This document shows, one piece after another, positions 36,083 to 47,112 of a DNA stretch of 64,000 nt (position 1 is its first letter; each line of letters opens with the position of its first letter). The DNA comes from Camellia lanceoleosa (Eukaryota > Streptophyta > Magnoliopsida > Ericales > Theaceae): NCBI GenBank assembly GCA_025200525.1, contig CM045762.1:122080979-122144978 (forward strand), given 5' to 3'. The notes under the pieces were generated by a model that did not search any database, was not told where the DNA came from, and saw nothing but the letters and a program-made list of their open reading frames with translations. Made by a program: the position numbers and the translations under genes.

Positions 36083-36312
36083 GGCCTCGTTTGGGAAGAG
36101 GCTAATTTAATAACTTTTTGGCTGTTTGGCTAAAATATGAGCTAAAACAAACTAGTATGCTTGGGATGACTTTTTGATTTTTTACGAAAAAAATGTGCAA
36201 AAAGTAGAGAGAAAAGAAAATCTTTGACTTTTTGGTATGGGTTGTTGGCTTTTTGATTTTTTTAGTGATTTTTTGGCTTTTTGGCTAAACAGGGTGCTTC
36301 CCAAACAAGGCC
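36083..36312. mobile_element. MITE with GGCCTCGTTTGGGAAG ends
   Basis: The left GGCCTCGTTTGGGAAG and right CTTCCCAAACAAGGCC are near-perfect inverted repeats. TA dinucleotides flank both sides (36081-36082, 36313-36314). The 230-bp interior is T-rich with repeated ctttttgg. Superfamily uncertain. Confidence 0.75.
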
Positions 36313-37340
36313 TAATTGTGAGATGGGGTGTCCTAAAATGATTGATGTCCTATTTAATAATTTAATTTAAGATTATTATTATAATAAAAAAAAGTGTGAG
36401 GCCCTAATAAATCCTAAATAGTGATATTATGAACTATTTGTCTCTCTCTTTTTTCTTATGGACCCAAAGGTCTCATCCTAGTGAAAATGACATAAAAGGG
36501 CAAGCATAAATACCTACTTGTAATTTGGTGAGTGTCAAATGTGAGTTCTCTCATGAAATTGAAATTACTAATGTGGACTTTCTCATAATGTTGCAATTCG
36601 TACTATAGGCTTTTATGCTTTTTCCCTCATTCAAGAAGGAATTCTACGCTATAAACATGAAAATATTCTAAAGCCACTAGTATGTTGGTCGATTTTGTGT
36701 GTGAGACTAGTGTAATTAACGTAATTGTACAAATTGGGTTTGGGATGTTAGTTTTCATGATTTTTCTTGATTTGAATCTCACAAAATGTCTCACTCAACG
36801 TTTATGAGAAGGTAATAGAGGAGACAAATATTGAACCAACCACAGTAGTGGAATTATTAAAAAAGTAATCATATTTTGACGATTAAAAGTGTTTGAATTT
36901 CGTAAGGTCTTTGGTTGTTCGATAGATATATATTATTATGTGATGTTTAATAAATTTAGGAGGATATTTTCAGAATAAAAAAAATGTAGAAAATATACGT
37001 GCTCTTCAGACTTTTAAAATATTAGTAGATAGCACCATAGTTGCTGGTTAATAAGTGTGACCTAGATCTACATACAAAGGTTTGTAGCCAATGAATGATC
37101 TTTATAACATGAATTTTTTATACAATGGTCATACAAGGTCAGGTTCAGATTTGTTCTTTATGGTTAGTGAGATTATCTTCTATGCACTAATTTTGTTTGA
37201 TGTTCTAATGGATACAAGTTGCTGTGTTGATTGTGTTCAAATAATTTGTAATCACATGCTCTTCAGAAAGATATCTTAAAAAAAATATTTGCATTACCAA
37301 TCATTATGCCTTTTTCAATCTCATGGGAACAAAAAAAATA

Positions 37341-37500
37341 CTGTGTTTAGTTGGAAGATTTGGGAAGGAATTTAGAAAGAAAAAGGGAAATGGTATGTGA
37401 AATTCGGTGAAATGTAAGTATATTTTATTCACATTTCACTTAACTTTTCTATTTCTCTTTCTAAATCATTTTCCAAATCCCTTAACCAAACAAAACGTAA
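37341..37500. mobile_element. Foldback MITE, copy B
   Basis: The ends (tgtgtttagttggaagattt and the inverse of aaatcccttaaccaaacaaa) pair, and the centre atgtaagtatattttattca matches MITE copy A at 16977-17126. The two are the same family. The 37407-37643 frame overlaps it and is not a gene. Confidence 0.65.
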
Positions 37501-37932
37501 GGAGTCGATGGCTTCAGTCTTCTAGATATATGCAAAACCTTAAAACCTTATATTCATCAAAACAGCTTTCTCTCTTAAGCAACTTTACTGAACCATACCA
37601 TATTCTAAATCCAAGCTATATTGCTCGAGAAGTCGGCCCATAATCATTGTGGAGTCTACTAGTGCGTGTTTTGTGGTATATGGTTTACCTATATTGTTCA
37701 GATTTTATTGCGTCTCAAACAATATATTTCTTTAGAGTAGTGCTATTTGGGCCGAACAATGAGACTGACAGAGTAAGCTGAAATACATCTCTATCCAAAA
37801 GCTACTATATGTGGCTTATTGGTATAGCCTTTCCCTTTCTGCATCAAATGGTCTAAGCTCTTTTAGAGACAAAATCTCAGTAGTGTTACTGTTGTTAAGC
37901 CTCTTTATCATGGTTAATTTGTTCTCTCTCGC

Positions 37933-38054
37933 GCATACACAAGAAATCATAGTGGATGTGGGACTATGAAATTCAATGAGAACCTGAATATTGCATACAC
38001 AATAAATCATAGTGGATATAGGACTATGGAAATCAAAGTGAAAGCGAATATTGT
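37933..38054. repeat. 60-bp tandem duplication
   Basis: Two units starting gcatacacaa.aaatcatagt at 37933 and 37993 and ending in aatattg, directly before the copia LTR. Confidence 0.8.
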
Positions 38055-38789
38055 TGTGTTAGATTGGGTTTCTGTCGTATGTGGATGATAGCCCAAAATA
38101 TTTAGTGAAACCCATGTGAGTTCCAAAGCCCACATGGAGAGGTTATGTTTTTTGAAATGTTTTGGCCCATGAGTAGTATTACAAACCCTTCCTCTATAAC
38201 TTAGAGAGAGATGTAGCAACTACTAAAACAAAGGGGAAATGAGAGGGCAAGGGTTTTGGAGAATTCTATCCAGCTTTGATCAAGCTATCCGATTGAGCTA
38301 AAATTTGGTAAGCGAGTTCACAACTCAAGACTCTGAATTCTAGACGGTGGAGATTAGATTTGGAGTATTCTACTGCTGGTTTTTGGCCCGTGAACAGTAC
38401 CTGTTTTGGTGAGATCTTTCCTAAACTTTGTATCTAGATCTTTGGTTGCCAAGAAAACTTATCTGTAAGTTTCTCTTGATTGTTTGCCTCTAGTTCTATC
38501 TGGAGAGAACTCTTATATCCCATTATTTGTTGATAGTGGAGATATTTAGTGGACTATGGTCCCGTGATTTTTTCTTTCCACATCGAGAAGGTTGTCCACA
38601 TTAAAAATTGTTGTTGCCTTGTTGTGTGATTGTTGGATCATTATTTTTAGATTATTTTTCAGAATATATTGTGCTCTATTAAATTGTTTCCTAATAGGTT
38701 CACACAAAGAGGGAGAATAAACTACTTTCACTATTTTTGTGCTAGATTCGGATATTTTGAATTGGCCCTCTGTTTGTTTTCTCCCAACA
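38055..38789 (+). repeat. Copia 5' LTR
   Basis: 735 bp from TGTGTTAG to CCCAACA, immediately followed by the primer-binding site. It aligns throughout with 42823-43513 and, inverted, with 43515-44248. Confidence 0.9.
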
Positions 38790-38792
38790 TAG

Positions 38793-38804
38793 TGGTATTA
38801 GAGC
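38793..38804 (+). other. Primer-binding site of the copia element
   Basis: TGGTATTAGAGC, one mismatch from the plant initiator-tRNA-Met type site, three bases after the 5' LTR. Confidence 0.85.
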
Positions 38805-38838
38805 TTGGTTCATATTGCTATGTATCTTGTGTTGAATA

Positions 38839-41800
38839 ATGAAAGCAAATTTGAGTAGAATGGTTACTTTGAATGGTTCTAATTATCACACATGGAGAGG
38901 AAAAATGGAAGCCCTCCTTTGTGTGAAGCAATTTCATCTATCGATATTTGTTACTGAAAAACCAGAAAATAAATTTGATGAAAAATGGACATTACTACAT
39001 CGACAAGTGTGTGGGTACATTAGGCAATGAGTGGATGATAATGTTTTGAATCATATTAGTGGAAAGACACATGCCCGTACACTCTAGAACAAACTTGAAC
39101 AATTGTATGCTCGGAAGACTAGAAACAATAAGGTGTTTCTAATAAAGCAATTGATGACTTTGAGATACCAAGATGGAACCCCATTGACAGATCACTTGAA
39201 CACTTTTCAAGGAGTAATTAATCAGTTGGCTGGAATGGGTATCAAGTTTGATGATGAGGTACAGGGGTTGTGCTTGCTTGGTACATTGCTGGACTCTTGG
39301 GAGACATTTAGAATGTCATTATCTAACTCGGCTCTAGATGGTGTAATCAATATGGATCTGGCTAAGAGTAGTAATTTAAATGAAGAGATGAAAAGGAAAT
39401 CACAGTGATCTTCTTCACAGTAAGAGGTTTTGGTTACAGAAATGAGAGGGAGAAGCAAGAGCAGAGATTTGAAGAACATAGATAGAGGTAGAAGCAAGTC
39501 CAACAAGTTTGTTAATACTGAGTGTTATCATTGTGGCATGAAAGGGCACATCAAAAAACACTGCAGAAAATTGAAGAGATAGAACAAGGAGAAAAGGATT
39601 GAGCATGATGGAAAGGATAATAATCGAGTTGCCACTGCTACTTCTGAAGACTTCCTCATTGTTTATGATGAAGATGTAATTAACATAGCATGCCATAAGA
39701 CCAACTGGGTGGTTGATAGTGGTGCCTCTATTCATGCTATATGTTGAAAAGATTTCTTCACATCCTACATACCTAGTGACTTTGGTTCGGTAAAAATAGG
39801 CAATGATGGGTTGGCCAAAATCATTGGTGTTAGAGACGTGCACTTTGGAGATGAATAATGGCACGAGGTTAGTTCTTAGAGATGTAAAGCATATTCATAA
39901 TATCCTTATGAATTTGATTTCTATAGGTAAACTTTATGATAAGGCGTATTGCAACACCTTCAGTAATGGTCAGTGGAAACTCACTAGGGGTGCTGTGGTT
40001 GTGGCTCGAGTTAAGAAGTATTCTACTTTGTACGTAATGCAGGCAAGGCTCCCCAAAGAAGTTATTAATGCAGTAGATGATGGGCCTATAGTGGAATTGT
40101 GGCATAAAAGGCTTGCCCACATGAGTGATAAAGGCCTGGCAACATTGGCTAAAAAGAATCTTCTGTCTGGAATAAAAAATGCACTTTTGAAAAGGTGTAC
40201 TCACTGTTTGGTAGGAAAGTAGAATAGAGTTTCCTTCAAGAGTTCTCCCCCTTTAAGAAAACCAAATATACTTGATTTGGTATATTCAGATATTTGTGGT
40301 CCTATAAAGACAAGAACACTTGGTGGCTCCCGTTACTTTGTGACCTTCATAGATGATCATTCAATGAAGTTGTGGGTCTACACTTTAAAAAGCAAAGATC
40401 AAGTGTCGGAGACTTTTAAACAGTTCCAAGCCTTAGTTGAGAGACAGTTTGGGAAGAAGCCCAAGTGCATCAGAACAGATAATAAGGGAGAGTATTGTGG
40501 TCTCTTTGACGATTATTGCAGACAACAGAGTATTCAACATCAAAAGACACCCCCGAAGACTCCTCAGTTGAATGGTTTATCTAAGAGGATGAATAGGACA
40601 CTGGTTGAAAGAGTTAGATACTTTCTTTCACAGGCACGGTTGTCAAGATCCTTTTGGGGTGAGGCTTTGAGCACAGTTGTACATGTCCTTAATCTCACAT
40701 CATGTGTTCCTCTTCAGTTCAATGTACCAGATAGAGTTTAGACTGGCAAGGATGTTTCATATGATCACTCCCGTGTCTTTGGATGTAAAGCATTTGTTCA
40801 TATTTCCAAAGATGAGAGATCTAAGCTTAATGTGAAGACCCGACAGTGCATTTTTCTAGGCTATGGCCTAGATGAGTTTGGTTACAGGTTATATGATCCA
40901 GTTGGCAAGAAACTAGTGAGAAGCCGAGATGTTATGTTTATTGAAGATCAAACTATACAAGATATTGAGAAAGCAAAGAACACAATGTCCTGGCATAGTG
41001 ATGGTCTAGTTGACTTGGATCCAGTTTCTCTGACAGATTTGCTTGCACATGTTGAACTTAATGTTCAACAAGGTTTAGGTGATACAGATGACCCCTTACA
41101 GGCTGAGATAGGTGATGAGACTCTCGAGCAGTTGGCAACACCAAAGATACCACCAGATGTTCCAACCAGGAGGTCTGATAGAGACCAACATCCTTCAATT
41201 TGGTATTCTGTAGATGACTATGTGTTAATGACTGACGAGGGAGAGCCCGAGTGTTATGCAGAAGCCATGGAAAATGACCATAAGCTGGAGTGGGTTGATG
41301 CGATGCAAGATGAGATGCAATCATTACATGACAATCACACTTTTGAGTTGGTGAAGTTTCCTAAGGGCAAAAGAGCTTTAACGAACAAGTGGGTGTACAG
41401 AGTAAAACATGATGAACTCACTTCACAACCACGATACAAAGCTAGACTAGTTGTTAAAGGGTTCAGTTAGAGAAAAGGCATTGATTTTGAGATCTTCTCA
41501 CCAGTTGTAAAAAATGTCTTCTATTCATGTGGTTCTTCGCTTAGCCGCTAGTCTAGACCTAGAGATTGAGCAAATGGATGTGAAAACTGCCTTCTTTCAT
41601 GGTGACTTGGAGGAAGAGATTTACATGGAACAACCAGAGGGTTTCAGAGTGAAAAGAAAAGAGGATTATGTGTGTTAGCTAAAGAAAAGTCTTTATGGTC
41701 TTAAGCAGGCACCCAGGCAATGGTATAAGTAGTTTGAGTCAGTTATGGGGGAGCAAGGCGACATGAAAACTACTTCTGATCATTGTGTATTTGTGCAGAA

Positions 41801-42805
41801 ATTCTCTGATGATGATTTTATTATTCTACTGCTCTATGTTGATGACATGTTGATTGTTGGCAGGAATCCTTCAAGAATTGACAAATTGAAGAAGCAACTA
41901 AGCAAGTTCTTTGCCATGAAAGACTTGGGGCCAACAAAGCAAATTATTGGTATTCGAATCTATCGAGACAGAAAAGAGAAGAAGTTATACATGTCACAAG
42001 GGTAGTACATTAAAAAGTGCTTGAAAGATTCAACATGAACAATGCTAAAGTGGTTAGCTCACCTCTTGCTACTAATTTTAAGTTAAGCACTAATCAAAGT
42101 CCTTTTACAAATAAAGAGAAGAAAGATATGGAAAGAGTTCCATATGCCTCAACTGTAGGAAGCTTAATGTATGCAATGGTTTGCACAAGGCTAGATATAA
42201 CTCACTCAGTTGGTTTAGTTAGCCAATTTCTTTCAAATCCAGGAAAACAACATTGGAATGCAGTAAAGTGGATAATGAGATATCTTAGAGGAACTTTCAA
42301 GTTGCCACCCAATTTTGGAAGTGGAAAACCAATTTTAGTTGGCTACACTGATGCAGATATGGCAGGAGATGTGGACACCCGCAAGTCTACTTCGGATTAT
42401 TTGATCACTTTCTTAGGTAGAGCTGTTTCTTGGCAATTGAGGTTGCAAAAATGTGTTGCACTTTCTACAACAGAGGTAGAGTTTAGTGTGGCAACGGAAG
42501 CTTGTAAAGAGTTGCTATAGATGAAAAGGTTCTTGACGGAGCTTGGTTTCAAACAACAACAATATGTGTTGTTTTGTGATAACCAAAATGCTATTCACTT
42601 GGCTAAGAACTCTACATTCCATTCGTGGTCGAAGCACAATGACGTGAGGTACCATTAGATAAGAGAAATTCTTAATCATAAGTTATTAGAACTTGAAAAA
42701 ATTCATACTGATGATAATGGTGTTGATATGTTAACAAAAGCTCTGGTAAGGGAGAAGCTTGAGATGTGTTGCTCGATTGCCGAGATGGAGAATCCCTCCA
42801 CTTAG
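38839..42805 (+). pseudogene. Copia gag-pol pseudogene
   Basis: Gag starts at 38839 (MKANLSRMVTLNGSNYHTWR). A zinc knuckle CYHCGMKGHIKKHC lies near 39525, protease WVVDSGASIHAI near 39705, the pre-integrase motif LWHKRLAHMS near 40100, integrase core VYSDICGPIKT...RTDNKGEYC at 40277-40741, RT at about 41250-42005 (LLLYVDDMLIVG, intact YVDD) and RNase H at about 42300-42750, with the final stop near 42803. Many stops (for example 39028, 39409, 40741, 41470) and several frame changes show long inactivity. Confidence 0.93.
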
Positions 42806-42822
42806 TCGGAAAGGGGGAGATT

Positions 42823-43513
42823 TGTGGGTTGGATTTCCCTTCTATGTGGATGATGGCCCAAAATATTTAGTAAAACCCCTGTGAGTTCCAAAGCCCACAT
42901 AGAGAGATTATGTTTTTTGAAATGTTTTGGCCCATATGTTTTGGCCCATGAGTAGTATTACAAACCCTTTCTCTGTAACTTAGAGAGATGTAGCAGCCAC
43001 TAAAACAGAGAGGAAACGAGAAACCAAGGGTTTTGGAGAAATTCTGTCTAGTTTTGATCAAGTTGTACGATTGACAAGCATTCGTGGTCTGATTGAGCTA
43101 AAATTTGGTAGGCGAGTTCACAACTCAAGACTCTGAATTCTGGACGGTGGAGATCAAATTTGGAGTATTCTACTACTGGTTTTTGGCTCGTGAACAGTAC
43201 CTATTTTGGTGAGATCTTTCCTAAACTTTGTATCTAGATCTTTGGTTGCCAATAAAACTTATTTGTAAGTTGCTCTTGATTGTTTGACTCTAGTTTTATT
43301 TGGAGAGAACTCTTGTATACCCATTATTTGTTGATAGTGGAGATATTTGATGGACTACGGTCCCGTGGTTTTTTATTTCCACATCGCGAAGGTTTTCCTC
43401 GTTAAAAATTGTTGTCGCCTTGTTGTGTGATTGTTGGATCATTATTTTCATATTATTTTTCAGAATATATTATGTTCTATTAAATTGTTTCCTAATAGGT
43501 TCACACAAAGAGG
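42823..43513 (+). repeat. Truncated copia 3' LTR
   Basis: It begins TGTGGGTTGG after the polypurine tract and follows the 5' LTR to ...cacacaaagagg, then stops about 80 bp short of the expected end, where the inverted copy begins. Confidence 0.87.
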
Positions 43514-43514
43514 A

Positions 43515-44248
43515 CCAATTCAAAATATCCGAATCCAGCACAAAAATAGCAAAAGTAGTTTATTCTTCCTCTTTGTGTGAACCTATTAGGAAACAATTTA
43601 ATAGAGCACAATATATTCTGAAACATAATTTGAAAATAATGATCCAACAATCACATAACAAGGCGACAACAATTTTTAACGTGGAAAACATTCTCGATGT
43701 GGAAAGGAAAAACCACGGGACCATAGTCCACCAAATATCTCCATTGTTAACAAATAATGGGTATACAAGAGTTCTCTAAAGATAGAACCAGAGGCAAATA
43801 ATCAAGAGCAACTTACAAATAAGTTTTCTGGCAACCAAAGAGCTAGATATAAAGTTTAGGAAAGATCTCACCAAAACAGGTACTGTTCACAGGCCAAAAA
43901 CCAATAGTAGAATACTCTAAATCTAATCTCCACTGTCCAGAATTCAGAGTCTTGAGTTATGAACTCGCCTACCAAATTTTAGCTCTATTGGACCACGAAT
44001 GCTTATCAATCGGACAGCTTGATCAAAGCTGGACAGAATTTCTCCAAAACCCTTGGCCTCTCATTTCCTCTCTATTTTAGTGGCTGCTACATCTGTCTCT
44101 AAGTTACAGAGAAAGGGTTTGTAATACTACCCATGGGCCAGAACATATGGACCAAAACATTTCAAAAAACATAACCTTTTGGAACTCACATGGGTTTTAC
44201 TAAATATTTTGGGCCATCCTCCACATACGAGGGAAACCCAATCCAACA
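43515..44248 (-). repeat. Inverted third copy of the copia LTR
   Basis: Reverse complement of the copia LTR, from its 3' part (ccaattcaaaatatccg) at 43515 to its 5' start (complement of ...ccaatccaaca) at 44248. With 42823-43513 it makes a long inverted repeat. The 43420-43779 open frame spans the junction and is an artefact. Confidence 0.9.
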
Positions 44249-44544
44249 TGCTGGCGTTATTAAAGATGGGTTCAAGAGGGAGTTGTCAAGTCAGATAAGA
44301 GATGGGCCAGAACATATGGGTTTTACTAAATATTTTGGGTTTTACTAAATATTAAAGATGGGTTTTACCCATGGGCCAGAACATATGGACCAAAACATTT
44401 CAAAAAACATAACCTTTTGGAACTCACATGGGTTTTACTAAATATTTTGGGCCATCCTCCACATACGAGGGAAACCCAATCCAACATGCTGGCGTTATTA
44501 AAGGTGGGTTCAAGAGGGAGTTGTCAAGTCGGATAAGGGATAGG
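44129..44544. repeat. Duplicated segment, 238-bp offset
   Basis: 44129-44306 (end of the inverted LTR plus about 58 bp of flank) is repeated at 44367-44544 with very few differences, separated by a short scrambled stretch of the same sequence (ttttactaaatatt repeated). Confidence 0.9.
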
Positions 44545-45061
44545 GAGGGATGTCTTAGTTAGGTAAGTTGTGTAACGCCCTCAAAATATAACATACAACC
44601 CATCAATGTAGACATGCATTGATATATACAAAAGACCAACCTCCTTCTATTCATCAGAGTATTCCATTACAAAGTATAACATATTAACAACAAAAGCAAA
44701 TGTCCTACGGGCTTACAGCTTTCCAAGTTAACACTTGGTTACAAAAAGAGTACTAATTCTATTACACATTAAGCCCTTGGCTTGAATCTACATGTAATAC
44801 ATCAAAAGAACATAGACACAAAAAGTATGTCCGCCTCTAGCCTCCTAAGCTATATCCTTGGAAGTGGCATGCTATCTGTACCTGAAAATGATGTTCCCAC
44901 ATAGGGTGAGCCACAGCCCAGTAGAAATACACTAAACCAACTATGAACAATGACTAAAAGATTAGCAGTTGATAGATGGCCAACACTGATACATCCACTT
45001 ATATCACATTACAATTACATGACATACAAGTCCATGTTACTTTTCATTTTCCATTTTTAGT

Positions 45062-45255
45062 AGATAAGCATACTAGCTAAATCAATACATCAGCAGATAA
45101 GCATATTAGCTATATCAACATCTCAACAGATAAGTATAAGAACTATATCATACAACCAAAGATAAGCATATGAGCTATATCTATACTTCTCTAGACAAGC
45201 ATATGAGCTGTGTCTACACTTCTCAAAGATAAGCGTACGAGCTGTATCTACGGAG
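45062..45255. repeat. 33-bp minisatellite in the 3' LTR
   Basis: Six imperfect units, each beginning agataagcata.nagct (agataagcatactagct, agataagcatattagct, agataagtataagaact, agataagcatatgagct, agacaagcatatgagct, agataagcgtacgagct), spaced about 33 bp. Confidence 0.88.
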
Positions 45256-46199
45256 TTCATCCCCTATCTCCTCCCAACACTATCCGGTTTAGAGGTCCAT
45301 CCCCCATCTTCCCCTAAACCATGGAGTACATCTCCCATCTCCTCCTCTACACACAATGCATATAAACACAAAGGTTCTATACACAATCAATCCATACATA
45401 AAGTTAATGTATTCTATCAACCGTCGTGCGCCATGACACACTCCATTGATTAGTTTTCGTTTGCCTAATCATCATGCATTGTCTACAACAATCAAGACTA
45501 TCCTCCACCGATAGCCCAAAGCAGTTATTTCTAAACAGAAAATAAATGCACAAAATGGATAATATATCAACATTTCGATTTGGTGAGCAATAAATAATTC
45601 AACTACACCCTTTAATCCCATACATTCCCAATTCCAACATTTCTAATTCAATTCCTCCTTTTCTCAAATTAATTATACGAATTAATTTATTAAGTCAATT
45701 AGGGCAAATTCCCTTAACTAACAAAACAACCCCAAGGTTCCATTTTCATCCACATTCCATCATCTATCTCATTTTTCTATGCCAAACTTATATTTAGGTT
45801 TATTATAAACAAAACCCCAACTTTTGTAAAATTCACAAAAGGCCCAAACTTTCTCAAAACTACCCAACAACACCCAACATATCAAAATGCTAAAATTTAA
45901 AGACAAAATCCATAAGGAGGAGTAGGATATCCCTACCTCAAAAGGTAACACCCAACGAAGAAGATGAAGAAAACGAAAATGCTCAAAATCAAAAATTTCT
46001 TGGATCAAAAGGTAGCCCTCGACGATCAACAACTTTTTTGTAAAGACCAAAGGTAAGGAAATCACTCACACTATATCAATACCTAGAGAGAAGGTAGAGC
46101 TCTAGAGTGAGAAGCTCAACAATGGTGTTTTTGGAAAAGTAAGAGAGAGAAGAGATGAAAAAAAGTGATTTCAAAAAGTCAAAACACGGAGCTTTAACC

Positions 46200-46500
46200 C
46201 AGTCGCCCCGCAAGAGCGGCCAAACCCCTGTTCGAGCGTCACTCACAGATCCCCGCTCGAGCGTCCAATACCCCGCTCGAGCGGCGGATGCACACTCTCA
46301 GAACTTTTGTAGACAGGTCCCCCGCTCGAGCTCCTAACTCCCCGCTCGAGCGTCACACACAAACTCCCGCTCGAGCGTCCAAACCCCAGCTCGAGCGGAC
46401 AACACTGCAGAGGAAATACTGGAAGGGTGATTTTCCCGCTCGAGCGCCAAAACCCCCGCTCGAGCGGAGAAGCTACAACAAAGGCCCTCCTCGAGCGGAC
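46200..46500. repeat. CTCGAG palindrome array in the 3' LTR
   Basis: Eleven units of the type CCGCTCGAGCG(G/T), nine with a perfect CTCGAG, are spaced mostly 15-30 bp apart with C-rich linkers. In element orientation they lie 175-475 bp from the LTR start, within U3. Open frames at 46155, 46243, 46288 and 46334 on both strands are by-products of the repeat. Confidence 0.93.
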
Positions 46501-46674
46501 AGGCCAAAATCTGGGCAACTACTTTTGGTTCTAAGTTCAACCAACCTGTAACAAACATGCCCAACACATCCTATAACTCAAATACCAAGTATGAGAGGAT
46601 GTAAACAAGATTTAAACAACTGCTAACATCTACGGAACCGCTGTACACAAGGGGTAAAACCCGGGATCGCTATA

Positions 46675-46691
46675 ACCTCCCCCCCTTAAAG
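46675..46691 (-). other. Polypurine tract of the gypsy element
   Basis: On the minus strand the bases just before the 3' LTR read CTTTAAGGGGGGGAGGT, the expected plus-strand priming site. Confidence 0.88.
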
Positions 46692-47112
46692 AATTTTGTC
46701 CCCAAAATTAAGTGTAAGTTTTTGGAAAGCAAGTTTTTTTTCCACTTTAAACAATGTTATATTACAACATTCAACAACTCGACCCATTACCGGTCATTCC
46801 ATCTCTTATCAAGAGGCATCTCACAATATGTAAAAGCAACATATGTTACAAGTGCATCATTAACATGCATTTCTCTTCCATTTCCAACCATTTCCAACCT
46901 ACATGGTTCACAATTTCATATCATAACTAATGTTCATGATACATTTCCAGTTCTACAATACATTCAACATATACAATGTTACATTAAACTTCCATAATAA
47001 GGCAAGTTTCAAAATACACCTCCATAAACCAAAACATATACCATGTCTTACAACCTAAGGTATATTCGATACTCTTTAGGTTCAATTTTACAACAAAATT
47101 TTCAATACATGA

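Larger units (their letters stand above)
36315..38054. other. Intergenic DNA before the copia element
   Basis: No supported gene. It contains MITE copy B (37341-37500) and a 60-bp tandem duplication; the short open frames at 37091 and 37407 show no domain. Confidence 0.55.
38055..43514 (+). mobile_element. Decayed Ty1/copia element (Tork/Tnt1-like)
   Basis: The 5' LTR is 38055-38789, followed by a primer-binding site (tggtattagagc, 38793-38804), the gag-pol remnant 38839-42805, a polypurine tract (aaagggggaga, 42810-42820) and a 3' LTR truncated at about 43513. Its missing 3' end is replaced by an inverted LTR copy (43515-44248). Tork/Tnt1-like is judged from the gag start and pol wording and is tentative. 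Confidence 0.9.
44571..46674 (-). repeat. Gypsy 3' LTR (2,104 bp)
   Basis: It aligns end to end with 52175-54300. The main length difference is one CTCGAG unit (22 bp) missing here near 46485. It contains the 33-bp minisatellite at 45062-45255 and the CTCGAG array at 46200-46500. Confidence 0.95.

Noticed and set aside
38546..38731. Minus-strand frame in the copia 5' LTR
   Set aside because: It is LTR sequence; the same frame recurs in the inverted LTR copy at 43515-44248.
43420..43779. 119-codon plus-strand frame
   Set aside because: It spans the junction of two opposed copia LTRs and is non-coding.
46200..46500. CRISPR-like appearance of the regularly spaced CTCGAG units
   Set aside because: The units are about 10 bp with variable 8-50 bp linkers, lie in a plant LTR, occur in both LTRs of one element and have no cas genes nearby.
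46155..46567. Overlapping open frames on both strands with Arg/Ala/Ser-rich repeats (LERG, SARAG, ARAPK)
   Set aside because: They are translations of the CTCGAG array, whose palindromic units stay open in several frames; not proteins.
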